Shown: positions 26,788-36,534, counted from the first letter of the stretch. The stretch: 64,000 nt of DNA from Pseudoalteromonas piscicida (GCF_002208135.1 NZ_CP021647.1:685501-749500), one strand, 5' to 3'. Numbers and translations are program-made. Notes: generated by a model from the sequence alone, not told the origin.

Positions 26788-27899
26788 ATGAAACTATCCA
26801 ACTTAGCTTTAACCCCTATTGCTGCTGCAGTGTTTGCTTTTAATGTCAGTGCGTTAGGCCATGGCCATAATAACCAACACGCGATTTTATTCCCTGGTGA
26901 AACGGCTCAAATCGAAGTCGAACCATCAGCAAAGCACTCGCTGAAAATAGGCCAAAAATCAATAATCTTTATGAACGCCAGTTTGATGACAGTAAATTCA
27001 CGGTGCAAAAGTTGGGCAGGAACACCTACTGGATTGGAGTAAATTACTACAATGCTACCGTTGTGGTGTCCAAAGACTCGGTGTTGCTGATTGACCCTCT
27101 TGGTGATGGCCGTATTGATGCACTTTTTCGAGGAATTCAATCCATCACCAATAAGCCGATCACTGCCATTATGTATTCTCATTATCACCTAGATCATGTA
27201 GGTGGAGGTAATCAACTTATTGACTTAATTAAGAAAAATTACCCAAGGGTGGGGCGTGTCCGTGTTATCGCTAGTCAAACCGTTGCTGACAAGATCAACC
27301 TTCACGCTGAATTGAACGAAAACGGTGTGATAACCCCTAAAGTTCCAGCACCAAATGAAGTGTACGATTTGAAAAAGGCTAGAACGGTCAAATTTGGCTC
27401 AATAAGGCTGAAGATGATGGCACCAGAAGGTTCTGGTCACACACCGGATAACACGATGATTCTAATTCCAAGCGATCGCGTGCTGCATTTCGCTGACATG
27501 ATTAACCCTGATCAGCTGCCGTTTTACAATTTTGCGGGAGCGGAAGATTTCCATGGTTACGAAGTGGATCTACAAAATCTTCTGAGGAAACCGCTCAGTA
27601 AGCACTGGAACTTTATTAATGGCGGTCATGGCAATATAGGTTCAAAAAAGGACGTAAAAGATCTGCTGGAGTACATTGCTGATGTTAGAACTGAAGTCGG
27701 TAAACAATTAGAAGTTGCACCCTACACCCCAATTTTTAGTGACGGCAACCACTTCATTTGGTTCAAACGCTGGCAAGAAGAGATCGTCAACAATGTGCAT
27801 ACCGAACTAGCGAATAAATATGGGCATATGTATGGTTTCGATTCAGGTGTGGTGGAAACCCACGCAGCCATCATTTTGGCTGATATGATTGACCATTAA
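26788..27899 (+). pseudogene. Secreted MBL-fold metallo-hydrolase, frameshifted
   Basis: ATG 26788 with GAGGAGA. The first frame encodes a signal peptide (MKLSNLALTPIAAAVFAFNVSALG) and a His-rich segment (GHGHNNQHA), then goes out of frame. The other frame carries the catalytic part: YWIGVNYYNATVVVS, LLIDPLGDGR, the zinc motif SHYHLDHVGG, GHTPDNTMI, HFADMI and NGGHGNIG. One missing base in the A5 run at 26954-26958 explains both frames. The intact protein would be about 370 residues and periplasmic. Closest in style to alkyl-sulfatase/quorum-lactonase-like MBL proteins; substrate unknown. Confidence 0.8.
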
Positions 27900-27905
27900 G
27901 TTACT

Positions 27906-27929
27906 CGGCGCGCTAAGCGCCGATTTTTT
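27906..27929 (+). terminator. Terminator after the metallo-hydrolase gene
   Basis: CGGCGC/GCGCCG stem with GCTAA loop, then ATTTTTTG. Confidence 0.85.
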
Positions 27930-28143
27930 GTGCATAAACTAAATTGAAGAATCGGCTCTCTACCTATTGCATAAAGCCAACTACCCATGGCCAGTCAGAT
28001 AAATTATCAACCATATTTGTCTACTCGTGGGTCTCGAATACCTGAAACTAATTCACAAATTGTCTGGTGAAAACACTGCGGGCATGTGGTGCGAAAACGC
28101 ATATAGGCAATATTTGACCTTGGTAGGTTTTTAGCACAATAAA

Positions 28144-28170
28144 AAACAGGGCCTAAATTAGGCCCTGTTT
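28144..28170. terminator. katG terminator, bidirectional
   Basis: 13-bp perfect stem AAACAGGGCCTAA/TTAGGCCCTGTTT, flanked by A6 on one side and T3 on the other. On the minus strand the T run follows the stem, terminating katG. Confidence 0.85.
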
Positions 28171-28186
28171 GCTCTACTTAATTGGT

Positions 28187-30409
28187 TTATTTTAAGTCAA
28201 AGCGGTCTAGTTGCATTACCTTCACCCAAGCAGCGATAAAATCGTCTACAAACTTCTGTTTGGCATCGTCCGATGCATAGACTTCGGTAATTGCGCGAAG
28301 CTCAGAGTTAGAACCAAAGATTAAATCAACTGGTGTTGCCGTCCATTTTATCTCTCCAGTTTTACGGTCACGGCCTTCATATAGGCCTTCTTGACCTTCT
28401 ACCTTTGACCATTTAGTCGACATATCTAGCAGGTTAACAAAGAAGTCGTTACTTAACTGACCTGGCTTGTCAGTAAATACACCGTGTTCTACACCTTTGT
28501 AGTTTGCGTCTAAGCTACGTAGACCACCTAATAGTACTGTCATTTCTGGTACAGACAGGTCCAGCATATTGGCTTTGTCTACTAACATTTCTGTTGGTGA
28601 CATAAATGCCTCATCACTGTAGTAGTTACGGAATGCGTCTGCCTTTGGCTCCAGATAGCTAAATGATAAGACATCCGTTTGTGCTTGTGAGGCATCGGTA
28701 CGGCCCGGTTTAAACGCTACATTTACTTTGTAGCCCGCGTCGTTTGCGGCTTTTTCAACTGCCGCAGAACCACCTAACACAATCAAGTCGGCTATAGAGA
28801 CTGCTTTTTTGCCAGCGCGCTTATTAAAGCGGGTTTGAATGTCCGTCAATGTAGCTAGCACTTTGTTTACTTCGTCAGGGTTGTTTATCTCCCAACTTAT
28901 CTGAGGCTCAAGGCGTAAACGGCCACCGTTTGCACCACCACGCATATCAGTAACACGGTGGCTAGATGCTGCCGACCATGCCGTTCTGATCAGTTCTTGC
29001 TTTGTTAGACCTGAGTTCAAGATTGATTTTTTCAGGGCGTTTATGTCCTTGTTATCAATCATCTTATAATCCGCTTTTGGAATTGGATCTTGCCAAGTCA
29101 GTACTTCGCTCGGTACTTCTGAACCTACATAACGGGCTCTTGGACCCATATCACGGTGGGTCAATTTGAACCAAGCTTTCGCGAACGCCAACTCATATTG
29201 CTTTGGATCTTTGCGGAAGCGTTCAATGACCTTACGATATTCAGGGTCAAATTTTAATGCCAAATCCGTGGTGAACATTATTGGTGCGTGGCGTTTACCT
29301 TCAATGTGGGCGTCTGGCACTAGGTTTGCCGCAGCTTTGTTGTCAGGGATCCATTGGGTCGCGCCTGCTGGGCTTTTTGTCATTACCCAGTTGAAGTTCA
29401 TTAGGTTGTCGAGATAATTGGTTGACCATTGAGTTGGTGTGACCGTCCAAGCCCCTTCTAAACCGCTTGTTGTGGTGTCTGCACCTTTACCCGTGCCGCA
29501 TTTATTTTTCCAGCCTAGGCCCTGCGCTTCAATCTCTGCAGCGGCTGGTTCTTTACCCACACAATCAGATGGCTTTTTCGCGCCATGTGCTTTACCAAAG
29601 GTGTGACCACCCGCGATAAGTGCGACCACTTCTTCGTCGTTCATGGCCATGCGACCAAATGACATGCGAATATCTTTTGCGGCAAGTAATGGATCTGGTT
29701 TACCGTGTGGACCTTCAGGGTTGACATAAATAAGTCCCATTTCAACTGCTGCCAATGGGCCCTTTAGTTTGCCCTTTTTGTCACGACGCTCGTCTTTTAA
29801 GAAAGCATCTTCTGGACCCCAATAAACTAAATCAGGTTCCCAATCGTCTTGACGGCCACCGGCGAAACCAAAGGTCTTAAAGCCCATTGACTCGAGCGCA
29901 ACATTGCCCGCTAAGACCATTAAGTCTGCCCACGATAGGCTACGACCGTACTTTTGTTTAATCGGCCATAATAATCGTCTTGCTTTGTCTAAGTTCGCGT
30001 TATCAGGCCAGCTGTTTAACGGATCGAAACGTTGTTGGCCACCTGCCGAGCCACCACGGCCATCGTGTACACGATAGACCCCGGCGCTATGCCATGCCAT
30101 ACGGATCATAAACGGACCATAATGTCCCCAGTCGGCAGGCCACCAGTCTTGTGAATCGGTGAGTGTTTGCTCAATGTCTTTTTTGACTTGCTTGAGATCT
30201 AGTTTGCTAAATTCAGCGGCATAATCAAAATTTGCGCCGTAAGGGTTGGATTCTGGACTGTGTTGTCTTAATGGGCTTAGGTTTAGTTGTTCTGGCCACC
30301 AAAATTGGTTGGTTTTTGCTTCGCTCATTGCAGCAAAGCTCGGGGCTGATAGCGTTGTTGTTACTGCGAGCGCTACGGCAGACAACATCGTTCTAGATTT
30401 TCTATTCAT
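28187..30409 (-). CDS. katG: Periplasmic catalase-peroxidase KatG
   Basis: 740 residues from ATG 30409, with GAGGG upstream; the longer frame is not preferred. An N-terminal signal peptide (SAPSFA, cleavage about 26) precedes the usual KatG sequence, so this is a periplasmic KatP-type enzyme. N-terminal catalytic half: RMAWHSAG with distal Arg103, Trp106, His107; the Tyr of LIYVNPEGP and the Met of RMAMNDEE complete the Met-Tyr-Trp crosslink; the proximal heme ligand is His in [12 protein letters not shown]. The C-terminal half is the heme-free duplicate. It decomposes hydrogen peroxide. The AT-rich 450 bases upstream presumably hold its promoter. Confidence 0.95.
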   Translation of the reverse strand: MNRKSRTMLSAVALAVTTTLSAPSFAAMSEAKTNQFWWPEQLNLSPLRQHSPESNPYGANFDYAAEFSKLDLKQVKKDIEQTLTDSQDWWPADWGHYGPFMIRMAWHSAGVYRVHDGRGGSAGGQQRFDPLNSWPDNANLDKARRLLWPIKQKYGRSLSWADLMVLAGNVALESMGFKTFGFAGGRQDDWEPDLVYWGPEDAFLKDERRDKKGKLKGPLAAVEMGLIYVNPEGPHGKPDPLLAAKDIRMSFGRMAMNDEEVVALIAGGHTFGKAHGAKKPSDCVGKEPAAAEIEAQGLGWKNKCGTGKGADTTTSGLEGAWTVTPTQWSTNYLDNLMNFNWVMTKSPAGATQWIPDNKAAANLVPDAHIEGKRHAPIMFTTDLALKFDPEYRKVIERFRKDPKQYELAFAKAWFKLTHRDMGPRARYVGSEVPSEVLTWQDPIPKADYKMIDNKDINALKKSILNSGLTKQELIRTAWSAASSHRVTDMRGGANGGRLRLEPQISWEINNPDEVNKVLATLTDIQTRFNKRAGKKAVSIADLIVLGGSAAVEKAANDAGYKVNVAFKPGRTDASQAQTDVLSFSYLEPKADAFRNYYSDEAFMSPTEMLVDKANMLDLSVPEMTVLLGGLRSLDANYKGVEHGVFTDKPGQLSNDFFVNLLDMSTKWSKVEGQEGLYEGRDRKTGEIKWTATPVDLIFGSNSELRAITEVYASDDAKQKFVDDFIAAWVKVMQLDRFDLK

Positions 30410-30896
30410 GGGGTTTTCCCTCGTAATTAAAGTGTGTCTCAAACTGCGTGTTAAACTTTAGTTCACAAATTAAAAAGAGAAAATCCAGAAAAACAAATTG
30501 GTATGTTCGGAAAAATAAATCGATAAAAAATAATATTTATCAAAGTGTTATATTTATTTTCTATAGCGGGAATATTTTTGAAGTAAAACTTTAATTTAGT
30601 CTTTTGCAATAATTAACTTAAAACAGAAAGCTTGTAAGATCATATTGAGTTTTGGTAGTTAGCTAGGTGCGCAAGGGTTGTGCAAAAAAAGTCTCGTGAT
30701 TGTATTGGATATGAAAAAATATATGGCGGAGTAGTGAGTTCTACTCCGCTTTATTCGCCAATATTGAAAATAGCAATGGCACATGATGCCTGATATCTCG
30801 CTAAAGGGGGGGAATAACTTGTTAGATTGTGGATTGATTGCTATCTGAGTCAAGGGGGGTGATACGCAAACCTCCTTAGAGCCATAAAGAGCGAAG
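30410..30896. other. Gene-free stretch with katG promoter and a 45-bp duplicated fragment
   Basis: AT-rich 30410-30660 (katG promoter side). 30746-30790 repeats the 3' end of the methyltransferase gene (see 32182-32226). No other feature seen. Confidence 0.6.
30746..30790 (-). repeat. Duplicate of the methyltransferase 3' end (copy A)
   Basis: 45 bases nearly identical (about 42 matches) to 32182-32226, same orientation. Translated on the minus strand it reads HHVPLLFSILANKAE against QVPLLFSILASKAG of the intact methyltransferase. The two copies bracket the secreted-protein gene 30897-32045. Confidence 0.75.
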
Positions 30897-32045
30897 CTAA
30901 GGGCAGGGGCCTAAAAACGAAAACATCGGCTCTCCATTTAAATTGTGGTAAGTGTGTGCACAACTATCACCACCACCGGTATTACCATGGCCTTGACTCA
31001 GCGGAATATTTCCCCAATTTGGACTTGAACTACTTCCACCGCCTATACTACCAGAGCTACTTACCGTTTTAGGAAATGTTTTATCTATCGCGTCGGCTAA
31101 ACACTTAGATATTTGACTCGCCTTTATTGTTCCGACGCTACTGCCACTCCTCTGAATATCAAGCAAGCTCACACCTCCAATTACAGTTCTTGGAGCATTG
31201 ACCTCAGCATCCACGGTGCCATCAAGCATTTTTAAATCGAATACGACTTGATTTTGCATATCTGTACCAAAGTATTTTGAGTGAACGGTAAAGTCGGTAA
31301 CAATCTGCTTGGTTGTATCAAAATACTCCACAGTACCATCGATCCCAACAGAGTAGATAGCGGCTTGAAAGTTGGCACCTGTTATCCTTATATCTTGGAA
31401 TGAGCCTTTATAATTGCTATCACGATCCGCCCTATTATTAGCTTCAATTCCTAATTTACCTCTTGCTAAAAGATTATGAGCTAAATCCATAGCCTTCGTC
31501 TCTGGGCTATTACTACAGTCTGTGGCTAACGTATTGGCCGATGTAGCTCGACTGTTGAGCGATGGACTTGACTGGGTAGAGCCAGAAACTAAAGAATCAA
31601 AACTAAAGTCCTGCCTTAAACTACGAGTGACATTCGTCATCACTTTGTAGCCATTGACGATATTTTTATGAAGCGTTATCACATCAGCGGGGATCTGTTG
31701 CATATCGGCGATTTCAATAGTTAGATCTAGGGATATACCGCCTTGATTTTTATGCCTAATATAAAAGCCATATGCGCTTTCTCGTGCGATGTCATAAACC
31801 ACTAATTTGTTGGCAGCTGAATAGCAAGCTTCATCTTCTGGTCCACCAGAACTACCGACGACGCATTGCATGGTAGGGACGTATTTAGATCTTGATGCGA
31901 TACTTCTTGCCTCACTATAACCACAGTTATCACAAATGAGAGACTCGTAGAAGTCTCTTGAACTAGTTGATGCCTCATTTGAACTTGCGCTACTGCTGTT
32001 GGAGTTAAAAAGTAAAATAAAAAACAGTAATGTAATTACCTTCAT
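30897..32045 (-). CDS. Secreted protein of unknown function, 382 aa
   Basis: AAGGAAATAAT before ATG 32045 and a signal peptide (MKVITLLFFILLFNSNSSSA). The N-terminal region carries cysteines including a CDNC pair, a middle region a predicted beta-rich domain (SLDLTIEIADM..., QDIRITGANFQAAIYSVG, VVFDLKMLDG), and the C-terminus a low-complexity Ser/Gly linker followed by a Cys-containing tail (DSCAHTYHNLNGEP...GPCP). No known family recognised. Its base composition is slightly more AT-rich and its position between 45-bp direct repeats suggests a recently inserted gene. Confidence 0.7.
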   Translation of the reverse strand: MKVITLLFFILLFNSNSSSASSNEASTSSRDFYESLICDNCGYSEARSIASRSKYVPTMQCVVGSSGGPEDEACYSAANKLVVYDIARESAYGFYIRHKNQGGISLDLTIEIADMQQIPADVITLHKNIVNGYKVMTNVTRSLRQDFSFDSLVSGSTQSSPSLNSRATSANTLATDCSNSPETKAMDLAHNLLARGKLGIEANNRADRDSNYKGSFQDIRITGANFQAAIYSVGIDGTVEYFDTTKQIVTDFTVHSKYFGTDMQNQVVFDLKMLDGTVDAEVNAPRTVIGGVSLLDIQRSGSSVGTIKASQISKCLADAIDKTFPKTVSSSGSIGGGSSSSPNWGNIPLSQGHGNTGGGDSCAHTYHNLNGEPMFSFLGPCP

Positions 32046-32167
32046 ATTATTTCCTTATATATTGGTCAATTCACGCACTGAGTTTACATTTATTTCTTTA
32101 AGTGTAAGCATTTATTTATCATAACTCTGCTTGTTGCGCGCATTTAGGTTTTGGCTTCTTAACATTT

Positions 32168-32950
32168 TTAAAATGTAGTCCCCGCTTTACTCGCCAATAT
32201 TGAAAATAGCAATGGCACTTGATGCCCTTTATTCAATAACTGAAAGCCGTGTCCAGACACCGCCTCTAAACCTTCAAAGCAGTTATATGGACTAAAAGGG
32301 TGCTCATCAAAGTGAGTGATTGTAAGACCAGCGTGTATTAATGACTGCATCACTTCGGCGATTGAGTGCGGCCAAGTCGCAATGGTTTGTTTGCTATCTT
32401 GATGGTTTTCGGTATAGGTTGATTCCTCGCTAATATCAGGCTGAGTTTGTGGGAAGTAAGGGTAGCCTAAATGAAGATCAATACTTGGGTGAAACTCCAC
32501 GAAACAAAACTGACCGCCAGATTTCAATGCGCAGGCAATAGTGGCAGCCCACTGAGATAAATCTTGTAACCAGCAAATGGTGCCATAGGATGCAAAGACA
32601 ATGTCGAATTGCGTGGTATTCTCAAGCCCAAATTGCGCGATATCCTGACAGATAAAACTGGTATCAAGTCCAGTTTGTTGAGCCAATGTATTTGCTCGGG
32701 TAATGGCTTCTGTCGAAAAGTCGACACCAGTTACCTTAGCCCCCAACCTTGCGAATGATAGGCTATCTAAGCCGAAGTGACATTGTAGGTGAAGCAGACT
32801 CTTGCCTGATACATCACCAAGTAGCTCACATTCAATGGGATTGAGGGAAGAGGTACCTTGCAAAAAGCGATTGACGTCATAAAACTCAGAGTCAAAATGT
32901 GCCTTGGCTCGTTCTTCCCATGCCGCACGATTGAGAGAGACATAATCCAT
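32168..32950 (-). CDS. Class I SAM-dependent methyltransferase
   Basis: 260 residues from ATG 32950 (AGGGA upstream); the longer frame to 33010 has no site. Motif I LLHLQCHFGLDSLSFARLGAKV with the acidic motif II VTGVDFSTEAI and post-I SFICQDI are typical of methyltransferase family 11/25. The short N-terminus RAAWEERAKAHFDSEFYDV is seen in a conserved group of uncharacterised bacterial methyltransferases. Substrate unknown, cytoplasmic. A hairpin terminator of the upstream peptidase gene precedes it. Its 3' end is duplicated at 30746-30790. Confidence 0.85.
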   Translation of the reverse strand: MDYVSLNRAAWEERAKAHFDSEFYDVNRFLQGTSSLNPIECELLGDVSGKSLLHLQCHFGLDSLSFARLGAKVTGVDFSTEAITRANTLAQQTGLDTSFICQDIAQFGLENTTQFDIVFASYGTICWLQDLSQWAATIACALKSGGQFCFVEFHPSIDLHLGYPYFPQTQPDISEESTYTENHQDSKQTIATWPHSIAEVMQSLIHAGLTITHFDEHPFSPYNCFEGLEAVSGHGFQLLNKGHQVPLLFSILASKAGTTF

Positions 32951-33001
32951 ATTGAATTCCCTATTTTTGTGGATTTTCTTTAACAATAACGAGTAAATAA
33001 A

Positions 33002-33021
33002 CCGAGGCAAGACTGCCTCGG
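33002..33021 (-). terminator. Terminator of the S9 peptidase gene
   Basis: CCGAGGC/GCCTCGG, 7-bp stem; on the minus strand it is followed by TTTATTTA. It lies 17 bases beyond the peptidase stop codon. Confidence 0.75.
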
Positions 33022-33038
33022 CTTGGTTGGGATCCCGT

Positions 33039-35057
33039 TTATTTCTTCGGATCGTGTTTGTCGAACCACCACTGAATATAAGCCACTTTGTTTAGCAGGT
33101 TGGATGGTCTTTTGGTTATTCCGTGTGAGGCATCTGGAATTCTGACCATAGCTGTTTCTACACCTTGTAGCTTAAGCGCTTGATAATACTGCTCAGTTTC
33201 TGAGATTGGCGTACGATAATCCGCTTCACCTGTCAGTAGCATGGTTGGGGTTTTTACATTCCCCACATAGCTAATGGGCGAGCGTTTCATATAATGTTCC
33301 ATGTGCTCCCATGGTTTTCCTGGGAACCAGTAATCCGCAAAAAATGGATAGAAATCTGCTGTTAATACAAAGCTATACCAGTTGATCACCGGTTTTGCTA
33401 CGACCGCTGCTGCGAATCTATCCGTGTGACCGACCGTCCACGCGGTGAGTACGCCACCACCTGAACCGCCCGTAACAAACAAGCGGTCTTTGTCTATATA
33501 GCCTTCACCGATCAGATGATCCACACCTGTCATTAGGTCATCAAAGTCATGGCTTGGGTAGTTGTGATGGATGGTTTGGGCAAACTCTTTGCCGTAGGAG
33601 TCGCTGCCTCGTGGGTTCATGTAAAGTACCACGTTGCCTTGGGCAGCGAAAAGTTGTACTTCGGCGCTAAAATGTGGGCCGTAGTTTGCAACGGGGCCAC
33701 CGTGGATCTCAAGCACGAGTGGGTACTTTTTAGATTTATCGAACCCAGGAGGGTAGGCGACCCAAGCTTGAATTGGCAATTGATCATGTTTCGACTTTAG
33801 CCAAACTTCTTCAACTTTTGCCAGTGTTTTATCGCCAAGGGCATCTTCGTTAAGCTTTGTAATTGGTCTTGGCTCGCCGCGTTTCACAATCGCAACATCG
33901 GCAGGACGCTGGGTATCTGCGAGGGTAAAAGCCACTAATCCACGGTCGCTGATGGCGTAGTCTCCACCTGAATAGGGGCGACCAAAACTAACACTACCAA
34001 TGGCATCCGTTATCTGCTCAAAACGCCCTTTTAACGGCTGATAACCGAGAGTGGTTTTCCCTTCACTGTCGTAACTTACATAGACGCCACGGCTATTGGC
34101 GGCCCAAGTAACAGAAGAAAGGCTTCTATCTAAATCGGCTGCATAGGTTTGAGTCTCGCCTGATTTGAGATCTTTGACATAGAGTAGGCTATTCTCGTAA
34201 TTGGTTTTTTTATCATCATAACCAAGGTAGGCCAGATAACGGCCATTAGGTGACACCTCTGGGTGATTATCTGGGCCTACACGGTCAGTTACTGCTGTGA
34301 TTTCAAGCGAGTTTAGGTCTAGCTTATAGACTTCGCTGTTGGTTGGGTTTAACTGATTATCCTTGTGGCGATTAGCCGAAAAATAGAGTGTCTTTCCGTC
34401 ATCAGCAAAACTCAGTTCGCCGCCATGATCAAAGTCGCCTGAGGTTAATTGTTTTGCGTTGCCACCGTTGGCGTCAATTTTGAAAATATGATTAAAGCCC
34501 GCTTCGGTATAACCAGCACCGTCGGCGCGATAATATACCTCATCGATAAATACGGGGGGCTTTGCCCATTCTGCTCCCTTGGGTTTCCCTGCAACAGATA
34601 CCGGTGGTGCCTTTTGGCTGGGAACAAACTGGCTAAAGTATAAGCTTTTACCATCTGGGAACCAATGTAGTCCTGATGGTCCGTGGGCTAAATTGCTGAT
34701 CTTGGCAATGGCACCAGTTGCCAACCATTTCACATAAATTTGGCTGCTACCGTCGCGAGTAGAAACAAAAGCGATACGATCATTACTAGGCGACAGCACA
34801 GGAGAATAATCCATGTGCAGTCCAGAGGTAACTGGCTGCATTGCGTTGGTAGCAAGGTCGACAGACCAGATATTACCGACTTTTCTATCACTTTTGATAT
34901 CCATGCGGTTTCGCACGAAGAAGACTTTGTCACCGCCATTGGTGATGTCAATTTGATTAGCATATTCAAGATTAAATATATCGGTTGGCTGAAGCGATGC
35001 GGCTTGCACTGCGCAAGCTGAGCTTGCAATGGCGACGGCTGCTAGAAAGTATTTCAT
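33039..35057 (-). CDS. Secreted S9 family prolyl oligopeptidase-type peptidase
   Basis: 672 residues with a signal peptide (cleavage at about VQA|AS, residue 20). N-terminal beta-propeller with WD/PD40 blades (YSPVLSPSNDRIAFVST, HWFPDGKSLYFS, HPEVSPNGRYLAYLGY), then the alpha/beta-hydrolase domain: HGGPVANYG oxyanion loop, nucleophile GGSGGG near residue 531, Asp in TGEADYRTP and His in PDASHG. This is the acylaminoacyl/dipeptidyl-peptidase group that removes dipeptides or N-acyl amino acids. Likely a periplasmic peptide-processing enzyme for imported peptides. Single-gene unit. Confidence 0.93.
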   Translation of the reverse strand: MKYFLAAVAIASSACAVQAASLQPTDIFNLEYANQIDITNGGDKVFFVRNRMDIKSDRKVGNIWSVDLATNAMQPVTSGLHMDYSPVLSPSNDRIAFVSTRDGSSQIYVKWLATGAIAKISNLAHGPSGLHWFPDGKSLYFSQFVPSQKAPPVSVAGKPKGAEWAKPPVFIDEVYYRADGAGYTEAGFNHIFKIDANGGNAKQLTSGDFDHGGELSFADDGKTLYFSANRHKDNQLNPTNSEVYKLDLNSLEITAVTDRVGPDNHPEVSPNGRYLAYLGYDDKKTNYENSLLYVKDLKSGETQTYAADLDRSLSSVTWAANSRGVYVSYDSEGKTTLGYQPLKGRFEQITDAIGSVSFGRPYSGGDYAISDRGLVAFTLADTQRPADVAIVKRGEPRPITKLNEDALGDKTLAKVEEVWLKSKHDQLPIQAWVAYPPGFDKSKKYPLVLEIHGGPVANYGPHFSAEVQLFAAQGNVVLYMNPRGSDSYGKEFAQTIHHNYPSHDFDDLMTGVDHLIGEGYIDKDRLFVTGGSGGGVLTAWTVGHTDRFAAAVVAKPVINWYSFVLTADFYPFFADYWFPGKPWEHMEHYMKRSPISYVGNVKTPTMLLTGEADYRTPISETEQYYQALKLQGVETAMVRIPDASHGITKRPSNLLNKVAYIQWWFDKHDPKK

Positions 35058-35223
35058 GACTCATCCTGTTTCTAATTATCATTTCCACTATGCGCCATAT
35101 TGCAGGTTAATCAACTCTTTGCGGTGAACAAATTAAAAATCCATAAAAAAGGGCTTTACCTCAACTTAGCTTGCGGTTTTATCGTTATCACCAGTTAGCG
35201 GAACTTATAAAGAAGAGGATGAT

Positions 35224-35637
35224 ATGTACTTAGAACACGTCAATTTAGTAGTTAGCGACCTAGAAGAAGTGCTTCACTTTTATCGCGCCGCATTTCCTCA
35301 CTGGAAAGTTAGAAGCAAAGGGCAAGGCGAGTGGTACGGCAAAGCACGAACATGGCTGCACTTTGGTGATGACTATCATTATATAGCGTTTAGCGATCAC
35401 GGTGAGGGTCAAAACAGAGCACTTGAAGGTCACCAAGTTGGCTTGGCACATTTTGCTTATGTGGTTCAAAATATCGAGCGTGTCGTCAACAGGCTAACCG
35501 AAGCGGGTTATGCAGTCGATAAAGTTGGGGTGCAGCACCCGCATCGCAAAAACGTTTACTTTATTGATCCAGCCGGATACGAAATTGAATTTGTGGAATA
35601 TATGAGTGATCTGCCTTCTGAGCGCAATAGTGATTAA
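35224..35637 (+). CDS. VOC family (glyoxalase/bleomycin-resistance fold) protein
   Basis: 137 residues, AAGAGGATGAT before the ATG. One VOC domain with two beta-alpha-beta-beta-beta modules: LEHVNLVVSDLEEVLHFYRAAFPHW at the start and GLAHFAYVVQNIERVVNRLTEAGY in the middle, ending with DPAGYEIEFVEYM. His in LEHVN, His in LAHFAY and Glu in IEFVEY are the likely metal ligands. Such proteins act as lyases, dioxygenases or antibiotic-binding proteins. Specific role unknown. Confidence 0.85.
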   Translation: MYLEHVNLVVSDLEEVLHFYRAAFPHWKVRSKGQGEWYGKARTWLHFGDDYHYIAFSDHGEGQNRALEGHQVGLAHFAYVVQNIERVVNRLTEAGYAVDKVGVQHPHRKNVYFIDPAGYEIEFVEYMSDLPSERNSD

Positions 35638-35764
35638 CTTACTAAGAAGCGTGAGTGTTACCCATGTTATAGCTATCGTGAGTGGTTAGAATGAGGGAGA
35701 TCTAGCGTTTTTAAAAACAAATGATCCGCCCTCATTTGGTGAGTACAGCTCTGCTATTACTTAA

Positions 35765-36003
35765 CCTGAGGTTTGGATAAGGAATGAGCTAACTCATTGT
35801 TTTTTAATCACCTTAAACTATCTTCTTATCTAGCCAGAGAGTTTTAGGGATAACTCCGCTCTCGCGTCCTGCTACCGCCCAGGTACCTACATCCTTGTAG
35901 GCAAGGCAAATTTGCGCACCAATAGCTGGCTATTGGAAGTGAATTCAACGCAGTTAGCGCTAAAACTGGCTGATAGAAAGGCATTAATTATCCGAAGCTC
36001 AGG
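35765..36003 (-). mobile_element. Intact CCTGAG element, inverted copy, 239 bp
   Basis: Core begins CCTGAGGTTTGGATAA and ends TTATCCGAAGCTCAGG on the plus strand. It is the reverse of the copy at 21613-21851 with the same core length. It is flanked by TTACTTAA at 35757-35764 and 36004-36011, a different 8-mer from that of the other copy but identical on both sides, which is good evidence of a target duplication. The right duplication holds the stop codon (TAA on the minus strand) of the GNAT gene ending at 36004. Confidence 0.8.
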
Positions 36004-36534
36004 TTACTTAAGCAACCCAAACTTCTCGTCATTTACCCACTCGCCGTTAATTTGGAAGTTATGTTTTAGCGTGCCTTCAAGGTCAAACCCTAGTTTTTTG
36101 AGTAAATGGTGAGAGGCATGATTTCCTTGGGTAACGGTGGCGATGAGCTTGTGGTAATTACATTCGCGCAAGGCAAAGTCAATGACGGCTCTAGAAGCTT
36201 CAAAGGCGTAACCCTTTCCTTGAAATTCGGGGGAAAGCATGAAGCCTAACTCAGCCTGTTGAAACGGTGTCCACATACTTAAAAATCCGTGTAGCCCGAT
36301 TGGGGTCGCTGTGGCCGTTTCTTCAATCACTAAGGTGAGCCAAGTGTTATCTTCTTTGTACCACTGCCCAAGTCCGGCGCTTAAACCATGGTTAAACTTT
36401 TCACGCAGCGTAGCTTCATCGGTAATTTCACCGACGAAACGCATGACATCTGGTTGTTGATGAAGTTCTAACCAAAGCGGCCAATCTGTATTAAGTATGG
36501 GTCTTAAGGTAAGTCTTGCTGTTGTGAGCTGCAT
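36004..36534 (-). CDS. GNAT N-acetyltransferase, RimJ/RimL type
   Basis: 176 residues from ATG 36534 (GAAAGGACTTTAC upstream). RimL-like features: TARLTLRPI start, LWLELHQQPDVMRFVG, ELGFMLSPEFQGKGYAFEASRAVIDFAL with the acetyl-CoA loop, and NHASHHLLKKLGFDLEG. It follows pxpA by 62 bases and may be the last gene of that operon. Its stop lies inside the target duplication of the repeat element, so the element landed exactly at the end of the gene. Acceptor unknown. Confidence 0.85.
   Translation of the reverse strand: MQLTTARLTLRPILNTDWPLWLELHQQPDVMRFVGEITDEATLREKFNHGLSAGLGQWYKEDNTWLTLVIEETATATPIGLHGFLSMWTPFQQAELGFMLSPEFQGKGYAFEASRAVIDFALRECNYHKLIATVTQGNHASHHLLKKLGFDLEGTLKHNFQINGEWVNDEKFGLLK

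Noticed and set aside
35912..36112. Short frame crossing the repeat element and the GNAT gene
   Set aside because: Lies within the 239-bp element and on the opposite strand to the GNAT gene; the similar frame at 21234-21683 shows it is produced by the repeat.
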